From Blastococcus mobilis (GTDB taxonomy: Bacteria; Actinomycetota; Actinomycetes; Mycobacteriales; Geodermatophilaceae): a stretch of 64,000 bases of DNA. The notes under the pieces were generated by a model. It saw nothing but the letters and a program-made list of their open reading frames with translations, searched no databases and was not told where the DNA came from. The DNA is taken from positions 44,967 through 108,966 of the forward strand of contig NZ_FZNO01000019.1 in NCBI RefSeq assembly GCF_900188025.1. The letters run 5' to 3'. This document shows, piece after piece, positions 8,352 to 17,641 of the stretch (positions within the stretch are counted from its first letter, which is position 1; every line of letters starts with the position of its first letter). Both the position numbers and the translations under genes were made by a program.

Positions 8352-9362
8352 TCAGAGCAGCCCGACTTCCTGCATGAGTGCGGTGACCTCCGGCGCGTTC
8401 AGCGAGCCGGGGTCGACCGCCGGGGCCTGCAGCGACTCCAGCGGGGGCAGCGCCTCGGCCGAGGCCACGCCGTTGCCGACGGCGTACTCCAGCGCCTTGC
8501 TGTCGGTGAGCCGTTCCTGGGCGGCAGTGCTGGTCAGGTACTCGACCAGCCGCTGGGCCTCCTCCTGCTGGTCGGAGGAGGCCAGCACACCGGCGCCGGA
8601 GACGCTCACGAAGGCGCCCGGGTCCTGGTTGCGGAAGTAGTGCAGGACGACGTCGTCACCGACGAGGCCGTTCTGCGCCTGGTCGCGGTACCAGTAGTAG
8701 TGGTACATGACGCCGACGTCGACCTCGCCCTCGTCGACGGCCTTCATCACCGCGGTGTTGCTGGCGTAGACCTCGGCGTTGCGCTCCAGGCCGGTCAGCC
8801 AGGCGCGGGTCTCCTCCTCGCCGCGCAGGGCGAGGACGGCGCTGACGATCGCCTGGAAGTCCGCTCCCCCCGCGGCGATGCCGACGCGGCCCTCCCACAC
8901 GGGATCGGCCAGCTCCATGATCGAGGCCGGCACCTCGGCCTCGGAGATCGCCGCGGGGCTGTACCCGAGCACCGTCGAGCGGGCAGCGAAGCCCACCCAG
9001 TTCCCGGACGACGGGCGGTACTGCTCACCCACCTGCTCGAGCGTCGCCTCGTCCAGGGGAGCCAGCAGTCCGGCCTTGTCGACGACGTCGATCGAGGGGC
9101 TGTTCTCGGTCAGGAAGACGTCGGCCGGCGAGGCGTCGCCCTCCTGGACGATCTGGTTGGCCAGCTCGGAGTCGTTGGCGTCACGGAACTCCAGCTCGAT
9201 GCCGGTCTCCTCGGTGAAGCCCTCGAGCATCGTGCGGACCAGGCTCTCGTGCTGGGCGCTGTAGACGGTGAGCGTCTCGGCGTCCGAGCCGCAGCCGGCC
9301 AGCGCCACGGTGCAGCCCAGGGTCGAGACGAGTCCGGCGATTGCCCGGCGGGGCCTGGTCAC
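8352..9362 (-). CDS. fbpA: Ferric iron ABC transporter binding lipoprotein, FbpA/FutA type
   Basis: A 336-residue periplasmic-type iron-binding protein anchored as a lipoprotein. The N-terminus has a signal ending in TVALAGCGSD, with Cys as the lipidation site. The mature part starts LTVYSAQHESLV, the usual family opening, and YHYYWYRDQ contains the adjacent tyrosines that bind Fe(III) in FbpA/FutA proteins. I chose the GTG at 9362 because GAGGAG lies just upstream at good spacing; the frame is open to an ATG-type start at 9407, but that would put the iron box inside the gene. It leads the fbpABC operon and is probably repressed in iron-replete cells. Confidence 0.88.
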   Translation of the reverse strand: MTRPRRAIAGLVSTLGCTVALAGCGSDAETLTVYSAQHESLVRTMLEGFTEETGIELEFRDANDSELANQIVQEGDASPADVFLTENSPSIDVVDKAGLLAPLDEATLEQVGEQYRPSSGNWVGFAARSTVLGYSPAAISEAEVPASIMELADPVWEGRVGIAAGGADFQAIVSAVLALRGEEETRAWLTGLERNAEVYASNTAVMKAVDEGEVDVGVMYHYYWYRDQAQNGLVGDDVVLHYFRNQDPGAFVSVSGAGVLASSDQQEEAQRLVEYLTSTAAQERLTDSKALEYAVGNGVASAEALPPLESLQAPAVDPGSLNAPEVTALMQEVGLL

Positions 9363-9392
9363 GTGTGCTCCTCGAGACGGATGGGCCCGTAG

Positions 9393-9411
9393 ATAGGCCA
9401 GGCACACCTAA
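9393..9411. promoter_or_regulatory. Putative DtxR/IdeR iron box before fbpABC
   Basis: On the reverse strand this reads TTAGGTGTGCCTGGCCTAT, matching 13 of 19 positions of TTAGGTTAGGCTAACCTAA. It ends 31 bases upstream of the chosen fbpA start at 9362. Position and the function of the downstream operon support it more than the match alone. Confidence 0.55.
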
Positions 9412-9463
9412 CCATGCCGGAATCGCGCCCGGACAGCCCACTCCTCCGCTGCGGGTCAGGCGG

Positions 9464-10498
9464 TCACCGGACCGCGCGCGTCGCCGCGGTGGGCGCGGGC
9501 TGCTCGGCGGTCGGCCGCTGGAACAGGGCGTAGAGGTAGACGAGCGCCGGAACCAGGATCACCGCTCCGACGACGAGTGCCACGAGCATCGCGACCAGGC
9601 TCGCCCGCCCTGCGGCTGCCTCCTCGATCGTGAGCTCGGGGACCAGCAGGTAGGGGTACTGGCCGACCGCCCAGCCGACGAGGATCGCGGTGACCGCGAG
9701 CGCTGACGCCGCCCGCGCCGGCACGTAGCGCCGGCCGGCGAGCAGCACCAGCGCGGCGACGCCCGCCACGACGGAGAGGGCCACCACAGGGGCCGCCCGG
9801 CCGGTGAGCCCGGCGAACAGGCGGGGCGCGTCGGCCCGGAGCACGAAGAGACCCACGATGCCGACCAGGCCCGTCACCCCCGCGGTGCGGAGTGCTCGGA
9901 GCCGGAACTGGTCGGCGAGGTCGTCCGCGCCGTCTCGGTGCGCGTCCCCGCACAGGAACACGGCGGCGAGGTAGGCGCAGGCGAGGACGGCGAGGACGCC
10001 GCCCAGCACCGACGTGGGGTTGATCCAGCTGGTCACGACGTTCCCCGCGGCGATGCCGGCCGGCACCCGGCCCGAGGCGACGCCGCCGACGACCGCACCC
10101 AGGAAGAACGGCGTGACGAGCGAGGACAGCGCGAACGAGGCGCCGAGGAAACGACGCATGCCCAGGGTGGTGACGCTCTTGCGGAAGGCGAACGCCGATC
10201 CGCGCGCGATCATCCCGAAGGCGGCGAGGGTCAGGGGGATGTAGAGGGTGCTGGCGACAGCGGCGAAAGCGCCGGGGAACGCCGTCCAGAGCACGACGAG
10301 CACGAAGATCAGCCAGACGTGGTTGGCCTCCCAGACCGGGGCGATGGAGTGTTCGATGAGCTCCCGCTGTCGCGCGCCGCGGCGCGTACCCCCGGCGAGC
10401 AGGTCCCAGATGCCCCCGCCGAAGTCGGCGCCACCGAAGAGTCCGTAGGCGATGAGGCCGACGAACATCATGCTGAGCACCACCTCCGCCAGCGTCAT
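9464..10498 (-). CDS. cydB: Cytochrome bd ubiquinol/menaquinol oxidase subunit II
   Basis: A 344-residue integral membrane protein with about eight to nine helices. The N-terminus VVLSMMFVGLIAYGLFGGAD, followed by FGGGIWDLL, is the classic CydB opening, and PVWEANHVWLIFVLVVLW is the second conserved CydB block. The subunit packs on CydA and stabilises the haem b/d oxidase that reduces oxygen to water at low oxygen. The ATG at 10498 overlaps the cydA stop, so the pair is coupled. No cydDC exporter genes follow; a polyol operon lies upstream instead. An oxidase role under low oxygen or iron stress is known of the family, not shown here. Confidence 0.9.
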   Translation of the reverse strand: MTLAEVVLSMMFVGLIAYGLFGGADFGGGIWDLLAGGTRRGARQRELIEHSIAPVWEANHVWLIFVLVVLWTAFPGAFAAVASTLYIPLTLAAFGMIARGSAFAFRKSVTTLGMRRFLGASFALSSLVTPFFLGAVVGGVASGRVPAGIAAGNVVTSWINPTSVLGGVLAVLACAYLAAVFLCGDAHRDGADDLADQFRLRALRTAGVTGLVGIVGLFVLRADAPRLFAGLTGRAAPVVALSVVAGVAALVLLAGRRYVPARAASALAVTAILVGWAVGQYPYLLVPELTIEEAAAGRASLVAMLVALVVGAVILVPALVYLYALFQRPTAEQPAPTAATRAVR

Positions 10499-11879
10499 CG
10501 GACGGCCGCCTCCCCGACGTCCCGCTCGGGAGGGCGGGCATCCACCTCCTGCGGCGCGGCGGTGTCCGGACTCCGGGCCAGGCGCCGCAGCACGAACACC
10601 GTGAGCGCGGTGAGCAGCACGTAGATCACCACCACGGCGTAGAAGCCCAGGTACAGCCCGGGTGCCGGGCTGACGGCGTCCTCGGTCCGGAGGATGCCGT
10701 AGACGACCCAGGGCTGCCGGCCGACCTCCGTGACGATCCAGCCGGCCTCCATGGCGACGACCGCGGCGACCCCGGAGACCGCGACCGCCCGCAGGAACCA
10801 CCGGCTCTCCGGCATCCGCCGGCGGCGCCACCAGGTCCAGCCGAACACCAGGCTGAGCAACAGCAGCGCGGTTCCGAGGCCGACCATCGTGTCGAAGGCC
10901 AGGTGGACGACGTTCACCGGCGGTCGCTCGTCGACCGGGATCTCCTCCAGGCCGAGCACGACGCCGTCCGGGTCGTGATGGATCAGCAGGGACAGCCCGT
11001 TGGGGATCTCCAGCGCGTAGTGCAGCTCGTCGTCGTAGTGCAGGCCACCCACGGACAGCGGCGCACCGGCGGTCGTCTCGTACTCGCCCTCCATCGCCGC
11101 CAGCTTGGCCGGCTGGTTGTCGGCCACGGTGTTGGCGATCCAGTCGCCGACGCCGACCTGCACCGGCGTGAGCGCGGCCGCGAACGCGAGCGGGATGAGC
11201 AGCCCCAGGCGGTGCCGCCGCTCGCGCCGGCCACGGAGCATCCCCACGGCGTAGACCGACGCGATGGTGAAGCCGGTGACCATGTAGGCCGCCAGCAGCA
11301 TGTGCACCACCTGCGGCCAGGTGGACGGGCCGAACATCGCCGCCCACGGCTGCGCGTCGACCACCCGCCCTCGTCGTCCAGCCGGAAGCCGGTCGGGTTG
11401 TTCATCCACGCGTTCGCGGCGACGACGAAGAAGGCGCCGGCCATGCCGGAGATGATCATCGGGAACGCGCTGAGCATGTGCGCCCGCGGCGACAGCCGGT
11501 CCCAGCCGAACAGGTAGACGCCGACGAAGATCGCCTCGATGAAGAATGCGAACCCCTCCAGGACGAAGGGAAAGCCGTAGATCTCGCCGAAGCGGTCCAT
11601 GAGGACGGGCCAGAGGATGCCCATCTCGAACGACAGCAACGTGCCCGACACGGCCCCCGCGGCGAACAGCACACCCATCGCCTTGGCCCACGTGTGCGCC
11701 AGGTCGGTGAGGGCCGCGTCCCCCCGCCGGTGCCCGAGCCACTCGGTGAACACCGTGATCAGCGGAAAGGCGATCCCGAAACAGGCGAAGACGATGTGCC
11801 AGCCCAGCGACACCGCCATCTGCATGCGCGCCGGATAGAGGTTCTCCGCCGCATCGGCCAACACGGTCACGTGGTCCAC
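10495..11879 (-). pseudogene. cydA: Cytochrome bd oxidase subunit I, interrupted by a one-base frameshift
   Basis: The N-terminal frame from the GTG at 11879 gives NLYPARMQMAVSLGWHIVFA (including the haem-ligand His of the first helix) through to NNPTGFRLDDEG near residue 170, and would then run into unrelated sequence. The C-terminal frame resumes as VVDAQPWAAMFGPSTWPQ and carries on through the QPAKLAAMEG loop and GWIVTEVGRQPWVVYG to the TGA overlapping cydB. Adding one C on the coding strand near plus-strand 11363-11370 (a CCCGCCC run) restores EGRVVDAQPW and a normal 461-residue CydA. All conserved blocks are intact on both sides and codon bias is unchanged, so either a very recent mutation or a sequencing error in a GC run is likely. 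RBS GGAG precedes the GTG. Confidence 0.8.
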
Positions 11880-11981
11880 GCGGATCTCCGCTCAGGAGAC
11901 GGGCCCGGCGCAGGAGTCGCCGACGCCACCATGCCCGCAACTCCCCCGCCTACGCGTCCTCGGTCAGGCGGGCGGACGGCG

Positions 11982-13472
11982 TCATGCGGGTTGGCGGACC
12001 TCCTGCACCAGCGCGGCGAGCGTGGCCCTGGCCCCGTGCTCGTGCAGGGATGCCAGGGTCGCCAGGTAGTGCGAGGTGAACCGCTCGTCGTCGACCAGGT
12101 CCCCGAACAGGTCGCGGTCGGCGATGAAGGCGAGGGGGTCCTCCCGCTGGCGGCGGGCGTTGGCCACGAGCGAGTCCCGCCTGCGGTCGACGATCTCGAT
12201 GGGGTGCCCCTCCTCGTCCACTCCCTCGGCGTACCGCGCCCAGCCGGCCACCACCGCTGCCGACCGGCGCACCTCACCGCCGGAGGCGAGGTTGTCCCGG
12301 ACCACCGGGAGCAGCCACTTGGGCAGCCGCTCGGAGCCGTCGAAGGCGAGCCGCGCCAACGTGTCGCGGACGGCGGGGTTGGAGAAGCGGGTGATCAGGT
12401 CCTGCCGGTAGTCGGCCACATCGATGCCGGGAACCGGCGCCAGGGTCGGCGTCGCCTCCTCCTCCATGTAGCCGAGCAGGAAGCGCCGGAACAGCGGGTC
12501 CTGCGCCGCGTCGTGCACCAGCCGGTGGCCGGCGAGATGGCCGAGATAGGCCAGCGCCTGGTGGCTGGCGTTGAGCAGTCGCAGTTTCATCATCTCGTAG
12601 GGCTCGACGTCGCCGACGAGCTGGACCCCGGCGTCCTCCAGGGGCGGGCGCCCGAGGCCGAACCGGTCCTCGAGGACCCACTGGGTGAAGGGCTCGCTGA
12701 CCACCGGCCACCGGTCCTCGATGCCGAAGCGCCGGGCGACCTCCGCCCGGTCCTCGTCCGTGGTCGCGGGCGTGATCCGGTCGACCATGGAGTTCGGGAA
12801 GGACACCTCCCGCTCGACCCAGGCACCGAGGTCGCGGTCGCGCAGCCCGGCGAAGGCGGCGAAGCTCCGCCGGGCGACGTCGCCGTTGTGCTCGATGTTG
12901 TCGCAGGACACGACCGTGAACGGCGCCAGCCCGCGGTCACGCCGTCGGACCAGTGCCTCGGTGACGAGTCCGAACGCCGTCCGGAGCGCCGCACCGGGCC
13001 GCAGGTCGTGCACGACGTCCGGGTCGGCCGGGTCGAACGCCCCGGTCACGGCGGAGATGTTGTATCCGCCCTCCGTCACGGTCATCGACACGATCCGGGT
13101 CTCCGCGGCGGCCATCTTCTCGACGACGGCCTCCGGGTCGTCCGGGGCGAGCAGGTACTCCACGATCGATCCCACGACCCGGGCGTCATAGCTTCCGTCG
13201 GGGTGCTTGAGGACGAGGGTGTACAGGCAGTCCTGTGCCGCCATCACCTCCGCCATGCGGCGATCGGAGGGCAGGACGCCGACGCCGCAGATCCCCCAGT
13301 CCTGCGCCGCTCCCTGCTCGAGGAGGCGGTCCACGTACATGGCCTGGTGGGATCGGTGGAACCCGCCCACGCCCAGATGCACGATGCCCGCGCGCACCTG
13401 TGACCGGTCGTAGGTCGGCGTGGCCACCCCGGCAGAGAGCGAGGTCAGCGTTTCGCCGTTGAGCGGCTGCAT
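11982..13472 (-). CDS. Mannitol/fructuronate-type long-chain polyol dehydrogenase
   Basis: A 496-residue member of the mannitol dehydrogenase / fructuronate reductase family, which interconverts mannitol and fructose (or similar polyol/ketose pairs) with NAD. The N-terminal Rossmann part has GIVHLGVGGFHRSHQAMY at about residues 29-46. The catalytic C-terminal domain contains SFPNSMVDRITPAT and the Lys-centred motif MMKLRLLNASHQALAYLG, both typical. Length fits the family (about 490). It is the last gene of a reverse-strand operon encoding a polyol ABC importer and a second dehydrogenase. Mannitol, sorbitol and arabitol are possible substrates; the exact one cannot be read. Confidence 0.85.
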   Translation of the reverse strand: MQPLNGETLTSLSAGVATPTYDRSQVRAGIVHLGVGGFHRSHQAMYVDRLLEQGAAQDWGICGVGVLPSDRRMAEVMAAQDCLYTLVLKHPDGSYDARVVGSIVEYLLAPDDPEAVVEKMAAAETRIVSMTVTEGGYNISAVTGAFDPADPDVVHDLRPGAALRTAFGLVTEALVRRRDRGLAPFTVVSCDNIEHNGDVARRSFAAFAGLRDRDLGAWVEREVSFPNSMVDRITPATTDEDRAEVARRFGIEDRWPVVSEPFTQWVLEDRFGLGRPPLEDAGVQLVGDVEPYEMMKLRLLNASHQALAYLGHLAGHRLVHDAAQDPLFRRFLLGYMEEEATPTLAPVPGIDVADYRQDLITRFSNPAVRDTLARLAFDGSERLPKWLLPVVRDNLASGGEVRRSAAVVAGWARYAEGVDEEGHPIEIVDRRRDSLVANARRQREDPLAFIADRDLFGDLVDDERFTSHYLATLASLHEHGARATLAALVQEVRQPA

Positions 13473-13506
13473 GGTCGTCCCTCCGAGTTGGCGCGCGGGC
13501 TCGGGT

Positions 13507-14619
13507 TCAGATCGGCAGACGCAGTCCGGTCGACGGGGAGAAGAGGTGCTGCTTGCCCGGCTGGATGCGCAGGTGCACCCGCTCCCCCTTGGCCGGCGGC
13601 CGGGCCGGGTCGACCCGCGCGACGATGTTCTCGCCCAGCGGCCCGGAATCCTCGCGGAGCTCCGGCAGCGTCCCGTGCAGGAACGCGTCGGAGCCGAGCT
13701 CCTCCACGACCGCCACGTCCACGGGGAAGGCGCCGGCGTCGCCTTCCGTGGCGAGGTCGAGCGACTCGGGGCGGAAGCCGACGACGACGCGGTCGGCCCC
13801 CTCTGCTGCCAGCGCGCTCAGGGTCGCGGTGGTCAGCGGCAGGCGTGCCCTCCCGAGCGTGGCGTGCCCGTCGTCGAGGCGGAACTCGGCGATGTTCATC
13901 CCCGGGGAGCCGATGAAGCCGGCGACGAAGACGTTGGCCGGCTCCTGGTAGAGCCGCAGCGGCGTGTCGCACTGCTCGAGGATGCCGGCGCGCAGGACCG
14001 CCACCCGGTCCCCCATGGTCATCGCCTCGACCTGGTCGTGGGTGACGTAGACCGTCGTGGTCCCCAGCCGGCGCTGCAGGGCGGCGATCTGGGTGCGGGT
14101 CTGCACGCGGAGCTTGGCGTCGAGGTTGGACAGCGGCTCGTCCATGAGGAACACCTGCGGCGAGCGCACGATGGCCCGTCCCATGGCGACCCGCTGGCGC
14201 TGCCCACCGGACAGCAGCTTCGGCCTGCGGTCGAGGAAAGGCTCCAGGTCGAGGATCTTGGCGGCCTCCGCGACCCGCGTGGAGATCTCGTCCTTGCCCA
14301 CGCCGGCGATCTTGAGGGCGAAGCCCATGTTGTCCGCCACCGTCATGTGCGGATAGAGCGCATAGCTCTGGAACACCATCGCGATGTCCCGGTCCTTGGA
14401 CTTCAGATGGGTGACCCGCCGGTCGCCGATCAGGATGTCGCCCTGGTCGATGTCCTCGAGTCCGGCGAGCATCCGGAGGCTGGTGGACTTGCCGCACCCG
14501 GACGGGCCGACCAGGACGAGGAACTCGCCGTCGGCGATCTGGAGATCGAGGGCGTCGACCGCGGGCTTGTCGGAGCCCGGGTAGATGCGGCTCGCCCGGT
14601 CGTAGGTGACGGAGGCCAT
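13507..14619 (-). CDS. Sugar/polyol ABC transporter ATPase (UgpC/SmoK/MsmK type)
   Basis: A 370-residue ATPase of the CUT1 carbohydrate class. It has Walker A GPSGCGKST, LSGGQRQR signature, Walker B FLMDEPLSNLDAKLR and VTHDQVEAMTMGDRV, followed by a C-terminal TOBE/MalK-like domain (VVGFRPESL, RIQPGKQHLFSP). The start at 14619 has AAGGAG eight bases upstream. It would drive import by the two permeases at 15728-17604 with the binding protein at 17642-19009; the alcohol dehydrogenase gene lies between it and the permeases. Confidence 0.88.
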   Translation of the reverse strand: MASVTYDRASRIYPGSDKPAVDALDLQIADGEFLVLVGPSGCGKSTSLRMLAGLEDIDQGDILIGDRRVTHLKSKDRDIAMVFQSYALYPHMTVADNMGFALKIAGVGKDEISTRVAEAAKILDLEPFLDRRPKLLSGGQRQRVAMGRAIVRSPQVFLMDEPLSNLDAKLRVQTRTQIAALQRRLGTTTVYVTHDQVEAMTMGDRVAVLRAGILEQCDTPLRLYQEPANVFVAGFIGSPGMNIAEFRLDDGHATLGRARLPLTTATLSALAAEGADRVVVGFRPESLDLATEGDAGAFPVDVAVVEELGSDAFLHGTLPELREDSGPLGENIVARVDPARPPAKGERVHLRIQPGKQHLFSPSTGLRLPI

Positions 14620-14657
14620 GGGTTCTCTCCTTGCTGGAGCCAGAGGTCTAGGGAACG

Positions 14658-15731
14658 TCAGGTCTGGGGGTGGACGACGACCTTCACCGACTGCGGATCG
14701 CGCCGGCCGGCCACCAGGGCGTCGGCCGCCTGGTCCAGCCGGTAGGTGCCGGTGACCAGGCGGTCGAGGTCGATCCGTCCGGCCGCGACGAGCGCGATCG
14801 CGGTGGGCCAGGTCCCGGCGTAGCGAAAGGTGCCGGTCACCTCGAGCTCCCGTTCCTGCACGACCGACAGCGGCAGGCGCAGCTCGTCGCCCCCCATGCC
14901 GACGAGCACGGCCCGTGCGGCCGGGCCGAGGGCGCGGATGGCGTCGCCCGTCGCGGCCGGGTGGCCCGAGCACTCGAGCAGCACCTCGGGCGGGCGGGGC
15001 AGGTCGGCGAGGTCTGCCGTCCGCACGTCGACGGTCTCCGTGGCACCGAGTTCCCGGGCGAGGGCGAGCCTCGCGGGGTTGACGTCGGACACGACGACCT
15101 CGGTGGCGCCGAAGGCCAGGGCCGCCTGGAGGCTCACCAGGCCGATGGGGCCGGCACCGGTGATCAGCACCCGTGAGCCGGGGCCGACCCGTCCCTTGCG
15201 GCACGCCCAGATGCCGACCGACAGGGGCTCCAGCAGCGCGGCGGCATCGTCGCTGACGGTGTCGGGCACCGGGTGGGCGAAGGCGGCGTGGACGACGACG
15301 TACTCCGCGAACGCGCCGTCGACGGGCGGGGTCGCGAAGAACCGCATCCCCGGGCAGAGGTTGTACCGGCCGGCCAGGCACTGGGCACAGGTCAGGTCCG
15401 GGATCCCGGGTTCCACCGACACCCGCTGACCGACGACCGGCGACGTGACGCCCGGGCCCAGGGCCGCCACCTCGCCCGACGCCTCGTGACCCAGCACGAG
15501 CGGGCTCTCGACGACGAAGCGCCCGATGCGCCCGTGCTCGTAGTAATGGGTGTCGGACCCGCAGACCCCCACCGACGCCACGCGGACGACGACCTGCCCC
15601 GGGCCCGCCTCCGGGACGGAGCGCTCCTCGACGACCACGTCACCGATGCCGCGCAGCACGGCGGCCCGCATCGGAGCGATCTGCCGGACCCCGCCCGGAG
15701 CCGGCGCCGCCAGCCCGGTCGACGCGCTCAC
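14658..15731 (-). CDS. Zinc-dependent alcohol (polyol) dehydrogenase, sorbitol/xylitol dehydrogenase-like
   Basis: A 357-residue medium-chain dehydrogenase. CGSDTHYYEHGRIG with GHEASGEV marks the catalytic zinc site (Cys, His, Glu); CAQCLAGRYNLC gives part of the structural zinc set; and LITGAGPIGLVSLQAAL is the NAD-binding motif. The YYEHGRIG sequence is characteristic of the sorbitol/xylitol dehydrogenase branch, which oxidises polyols to ketoses. The GTG at 15731 overlaps the stop of the upstream permease, although an internal start near MRAAVLRG is also possible. Its place between transporter genes supports a role in the first oxidation of the imported polyol. Confidence 0.85.
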   Translation of the reverse strand: MSASTGLAAPAPGGVRQIAPMRAAVLRGIGDVVVEERSVPEAGPGQVVVRVASVGVCGSDTHYYEHGRIGRFVVESPLVLGHEASGEVAALGPGVTSPVVGQRVSVEPGIPDLTCAQCLAGRYNLCPGMRFFATPPVDGAFAEYVVVHAAFAHPVPDTVSDDAAALLEPLSVGIWACRKGRVGPGSRVLITGAGPIGLVSLQAALAFGATEVVVSDVNPARLALARELGATETVDVRTADLADLPRPPEVLLECSGHPAATGDAIRALGPAARAVLVGMGGDELRLPLSVVQERELEVTGTFRYAGTWPTAIALVAAGRIDLDRLVTGTYRLDQAADALVAGRRDPQSVKVVVHPQT

Positions 15732-16621
15732 TTCACCGCACCGAGCGACAGTCCCTGCACCAGCTTGTCCTGGGCGGCGAACCCGGCGATGAGCACTGGC
15801 AGGGACACCACGAAGGCGGCGGCGCACACCTGGGCCAGGAACAACCCCTGGCTGGTCACGAAGCCGGTCAGGTAGACCGGCGCGGTCCCGGCCACGGTGC
15901 CGGTCAGGGTCCGGGCGAGCAGCAGCTCGTTCCAGCTGAAGATGAAGCAGATCAGCGAGGTCGCCGCGATGCCGGGCAGGATGATGGGCGCCACCACCTG
16001 GCGGAGGGTCAGCAGCAGCCCCGCGCCGTCCATCGCCGCCGCCTCGAGGATCTCGACGGGGACCTCGGCGAGGAACGAGCGCATCATCCACACCGCGATC
16101 GGCAGGTTCATCGCGGTGTACAGGACGATGAGCAGCCAGATGTTGTCCAGCAGTCCGCTCCACTGGGCGAACAGGTAGATGGGCAGCAGCCCGGCCACGA
16201 TCGGCAGCATCCGGGTGGAGAGGAAGAAGAACATCACGTCGGTCCACTTGCGCACCGGCTTGATCGACAGCGCGTAAGCAGCCGGGATGGCCAGCAGCAG
16301 CACGATGATCGTGGACACCACGCTGGCCGTGAGCGAGTTGAGCAGCGACGGCCAGGGGTTGGCGCCGGTACCGACGCCGAAGAACTCGCGGTATCCCTCC
16401 AGGGTCAGTGGGGCCAGCAGCGAGGGCGGGTTGGTCGCGGCTGCTTCCTCGCTGTGGAAGGACGTCAGCACCATCCAGAGCACGGGGACGACGAACAGGA
16501 AGCCGATCAGCCAGGCGGCCAGCCCGAGCAACGCGCCGCTGCGCGGCTTGCGTGGCTTGCGGGGTTCGCCCTCCGGCGTGCGGGTGGCAGCGATCGGTGC
16601 GACGTCGGTGACGGAGCTCAT
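15728..16621 (-). CDS. Carbohydrate ABC transporter permease, MalG/SmoG family
   Basis: A 297-residue inner-membrane permease with six predicted helices; the first is GLAAWLIGFLFVVPVLWMVL at about residues 33-52. The EAA loop EILEAAAMDGAGLLLTLRQV docks onto the ATPase. The helix PAAYALSIKPVRKWTD and the NEL segment FSWNELLLA are typical of MalG-type partners. The stop overlaps the GTG of the alcohol dehydrogenase and the ATG overlaps the stop of the other permease, so all are coupled. Confidence 0.88.
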   Translation of the reverse strand: MSSVTDVAPIAATRTPEGEPRKPRKPRSGALLGLAAWLIGFLFVVPVLWMVLTSFHSEEAAATNPPSLLAPLTLEGYREFFGVGTGANPWPSLLNSLTASVVSTIIVLLLAIPAAYALSIKPVRKWTDVMFFFLSTRMLPIVAGLLPIYLFAQWSGLLDNIWLLIVLYTAMNLPIAVWMMRSFLAEVPVEILEAAAMDGAGLLLTLRQVVAPIILPGIAATSLICFIFSWNELLLARTLTGTVAGTAPVYLTGFVTSQGLFLAQVCAAAFVVSLPVLIAGFAAQDKLVQGLSLGAVK

Positions 16622-17604
16622 CGCGCGTTCTCCTCCTGGAAGAGCGTCGACACCGTCCGCAGCGCCAGGGTGGCGATGATGATCGTGCCGATGACGACGA
16701 GGACGCCGGCCGCCGATGCCCGGCCGTAGTCGTGGGCCTGGTAGAAGGTCTGGTAGATCACGTACGGGAGGTTCGCCGTGCCGAGGCCGCCCGAGGTGAT
16801 CGTGAAGACGTGGTCGAAGTTCTGCACGATGTAGATCGACCCCAGCAGCGCGCCCAGTTCCAGGTAGCGGCGCAGGTGCGGGAAGGTCATGTAGCGGAAG
16901 ATCTGCCAGCTGCTGGCGCCGTCGATGCGCGCGGCCTCGATGACGTCCAGCGGCCGGCTCTGCAGACCGGCCAGCAGGATCAGCATCATGAACGGCGTCC
17001 ACTGCCAGATGAGGGCGACCTCGATGGACACCAGCGGCGCCGTGCTGATCCAGTCCGGCTGCGGCGGGTTGTCCGAGCCGAACAGGCCCCAGATCCAGGT
17101 CAGCGTGCCGTTGAGCAGGCCGTACTCGGGGTTGAACAGGGCGTGCTTCCACAGCAGCGCCGCGGCCACCGGGACGATCAGGAACGGCGTGATCATCATC
17201 GTCCGCACCGCGCCGCGGCCGCGGAACTTCCGGTCCAGGAGCAGCGCGATCACCATGCCCAGCAGCAGGCTGACCAGGACGACGACCACCGTCAGGATGA
17301 CCGTGGTCCGGATGGCCTGGCGCATGTTGACGTCGGTCAGCACGCTCGCGTAGTTGTCCAGGCCGGTGAAGCCCCGCTCGTCGGGGTAGTACGCGTTCCA
17401 GTCCATGAACGAGACGATCAGGGTGACCACGAACGGCAGCTGGGTCACGATGATCGTGAAGACCAGCGCCGGGAGCAACGGCGCCCGGCGGGCCCAGTCG
17501 GCGGACCGGCGAAGCGCCCCGCTCGGCGGCGGCGAGGGCGGCGCTGGAGGAGGTGTGGGCGGTTGCTGACCGCGCCCGCGGCTCGTCTCGAGGGTGGTGC
17601 TCAT
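16618..17604 (-). CDS. Carbohydrate ABC transporter permease, MalF/SmoF family
   Basis: A 328-residue permease. It starts with a proline-rich cytoplasmic segment of about 30 residues, then the first helix LLPALVFTIIVTQLPFVVTL and a periplasmic loop DWNAYYPDERGFTGLDNY, typical of MalF-like polyol permeases. The EAA loop is DVIEAARIDGASSWQIFRYM. It pairs with the permease encoded just downstream (ATGA overlap). The CUT1 class imports di-, oligosaccharides and polyols; the flanking dehydrogenases favour a polyol. Confidence 0.88.
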   Translation of the reverse strand: MSTTLETSRGRGQQPPTPPPAPPSPPPSGALRRSADWARRAPLLPALVFTIIVTQLPFVVTLIVSFMDWNAYYPDERGFTGLDNYASVLTDVNMRQAIRTTVILTVVVVLVSLLLGMVIALLLDRKFRGRGAVRTMMITPFLIVPVAAALLWKHALFNPEYGLLNGTLTWIWGLFGSDNPPQPDWISTAPLVSIEVALIWQWTPFMMLILLAGLQSRPLDVIEAARIDGASSWQIFRYMTFPHLRRYLELGALLGSIYIVQNFDHVFTITSGGLGTANLPYVIYQTFYQAHDYGRASAAGVLVVIGTIIIATLALRTVSTLFQEENAR

Positions 17605-17641
17605 CCGGCTGCCTTCCCCTTCTGTCGTCCTGCCGGCTCGG

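Noticed and set aside
11478..13403. 641-codon forward open frame over cydA and the mannitol dehydrogenase gene
   Set aside because: Antisense to two recognisable genes; His/Glu/Gly-rich composition and no domain.
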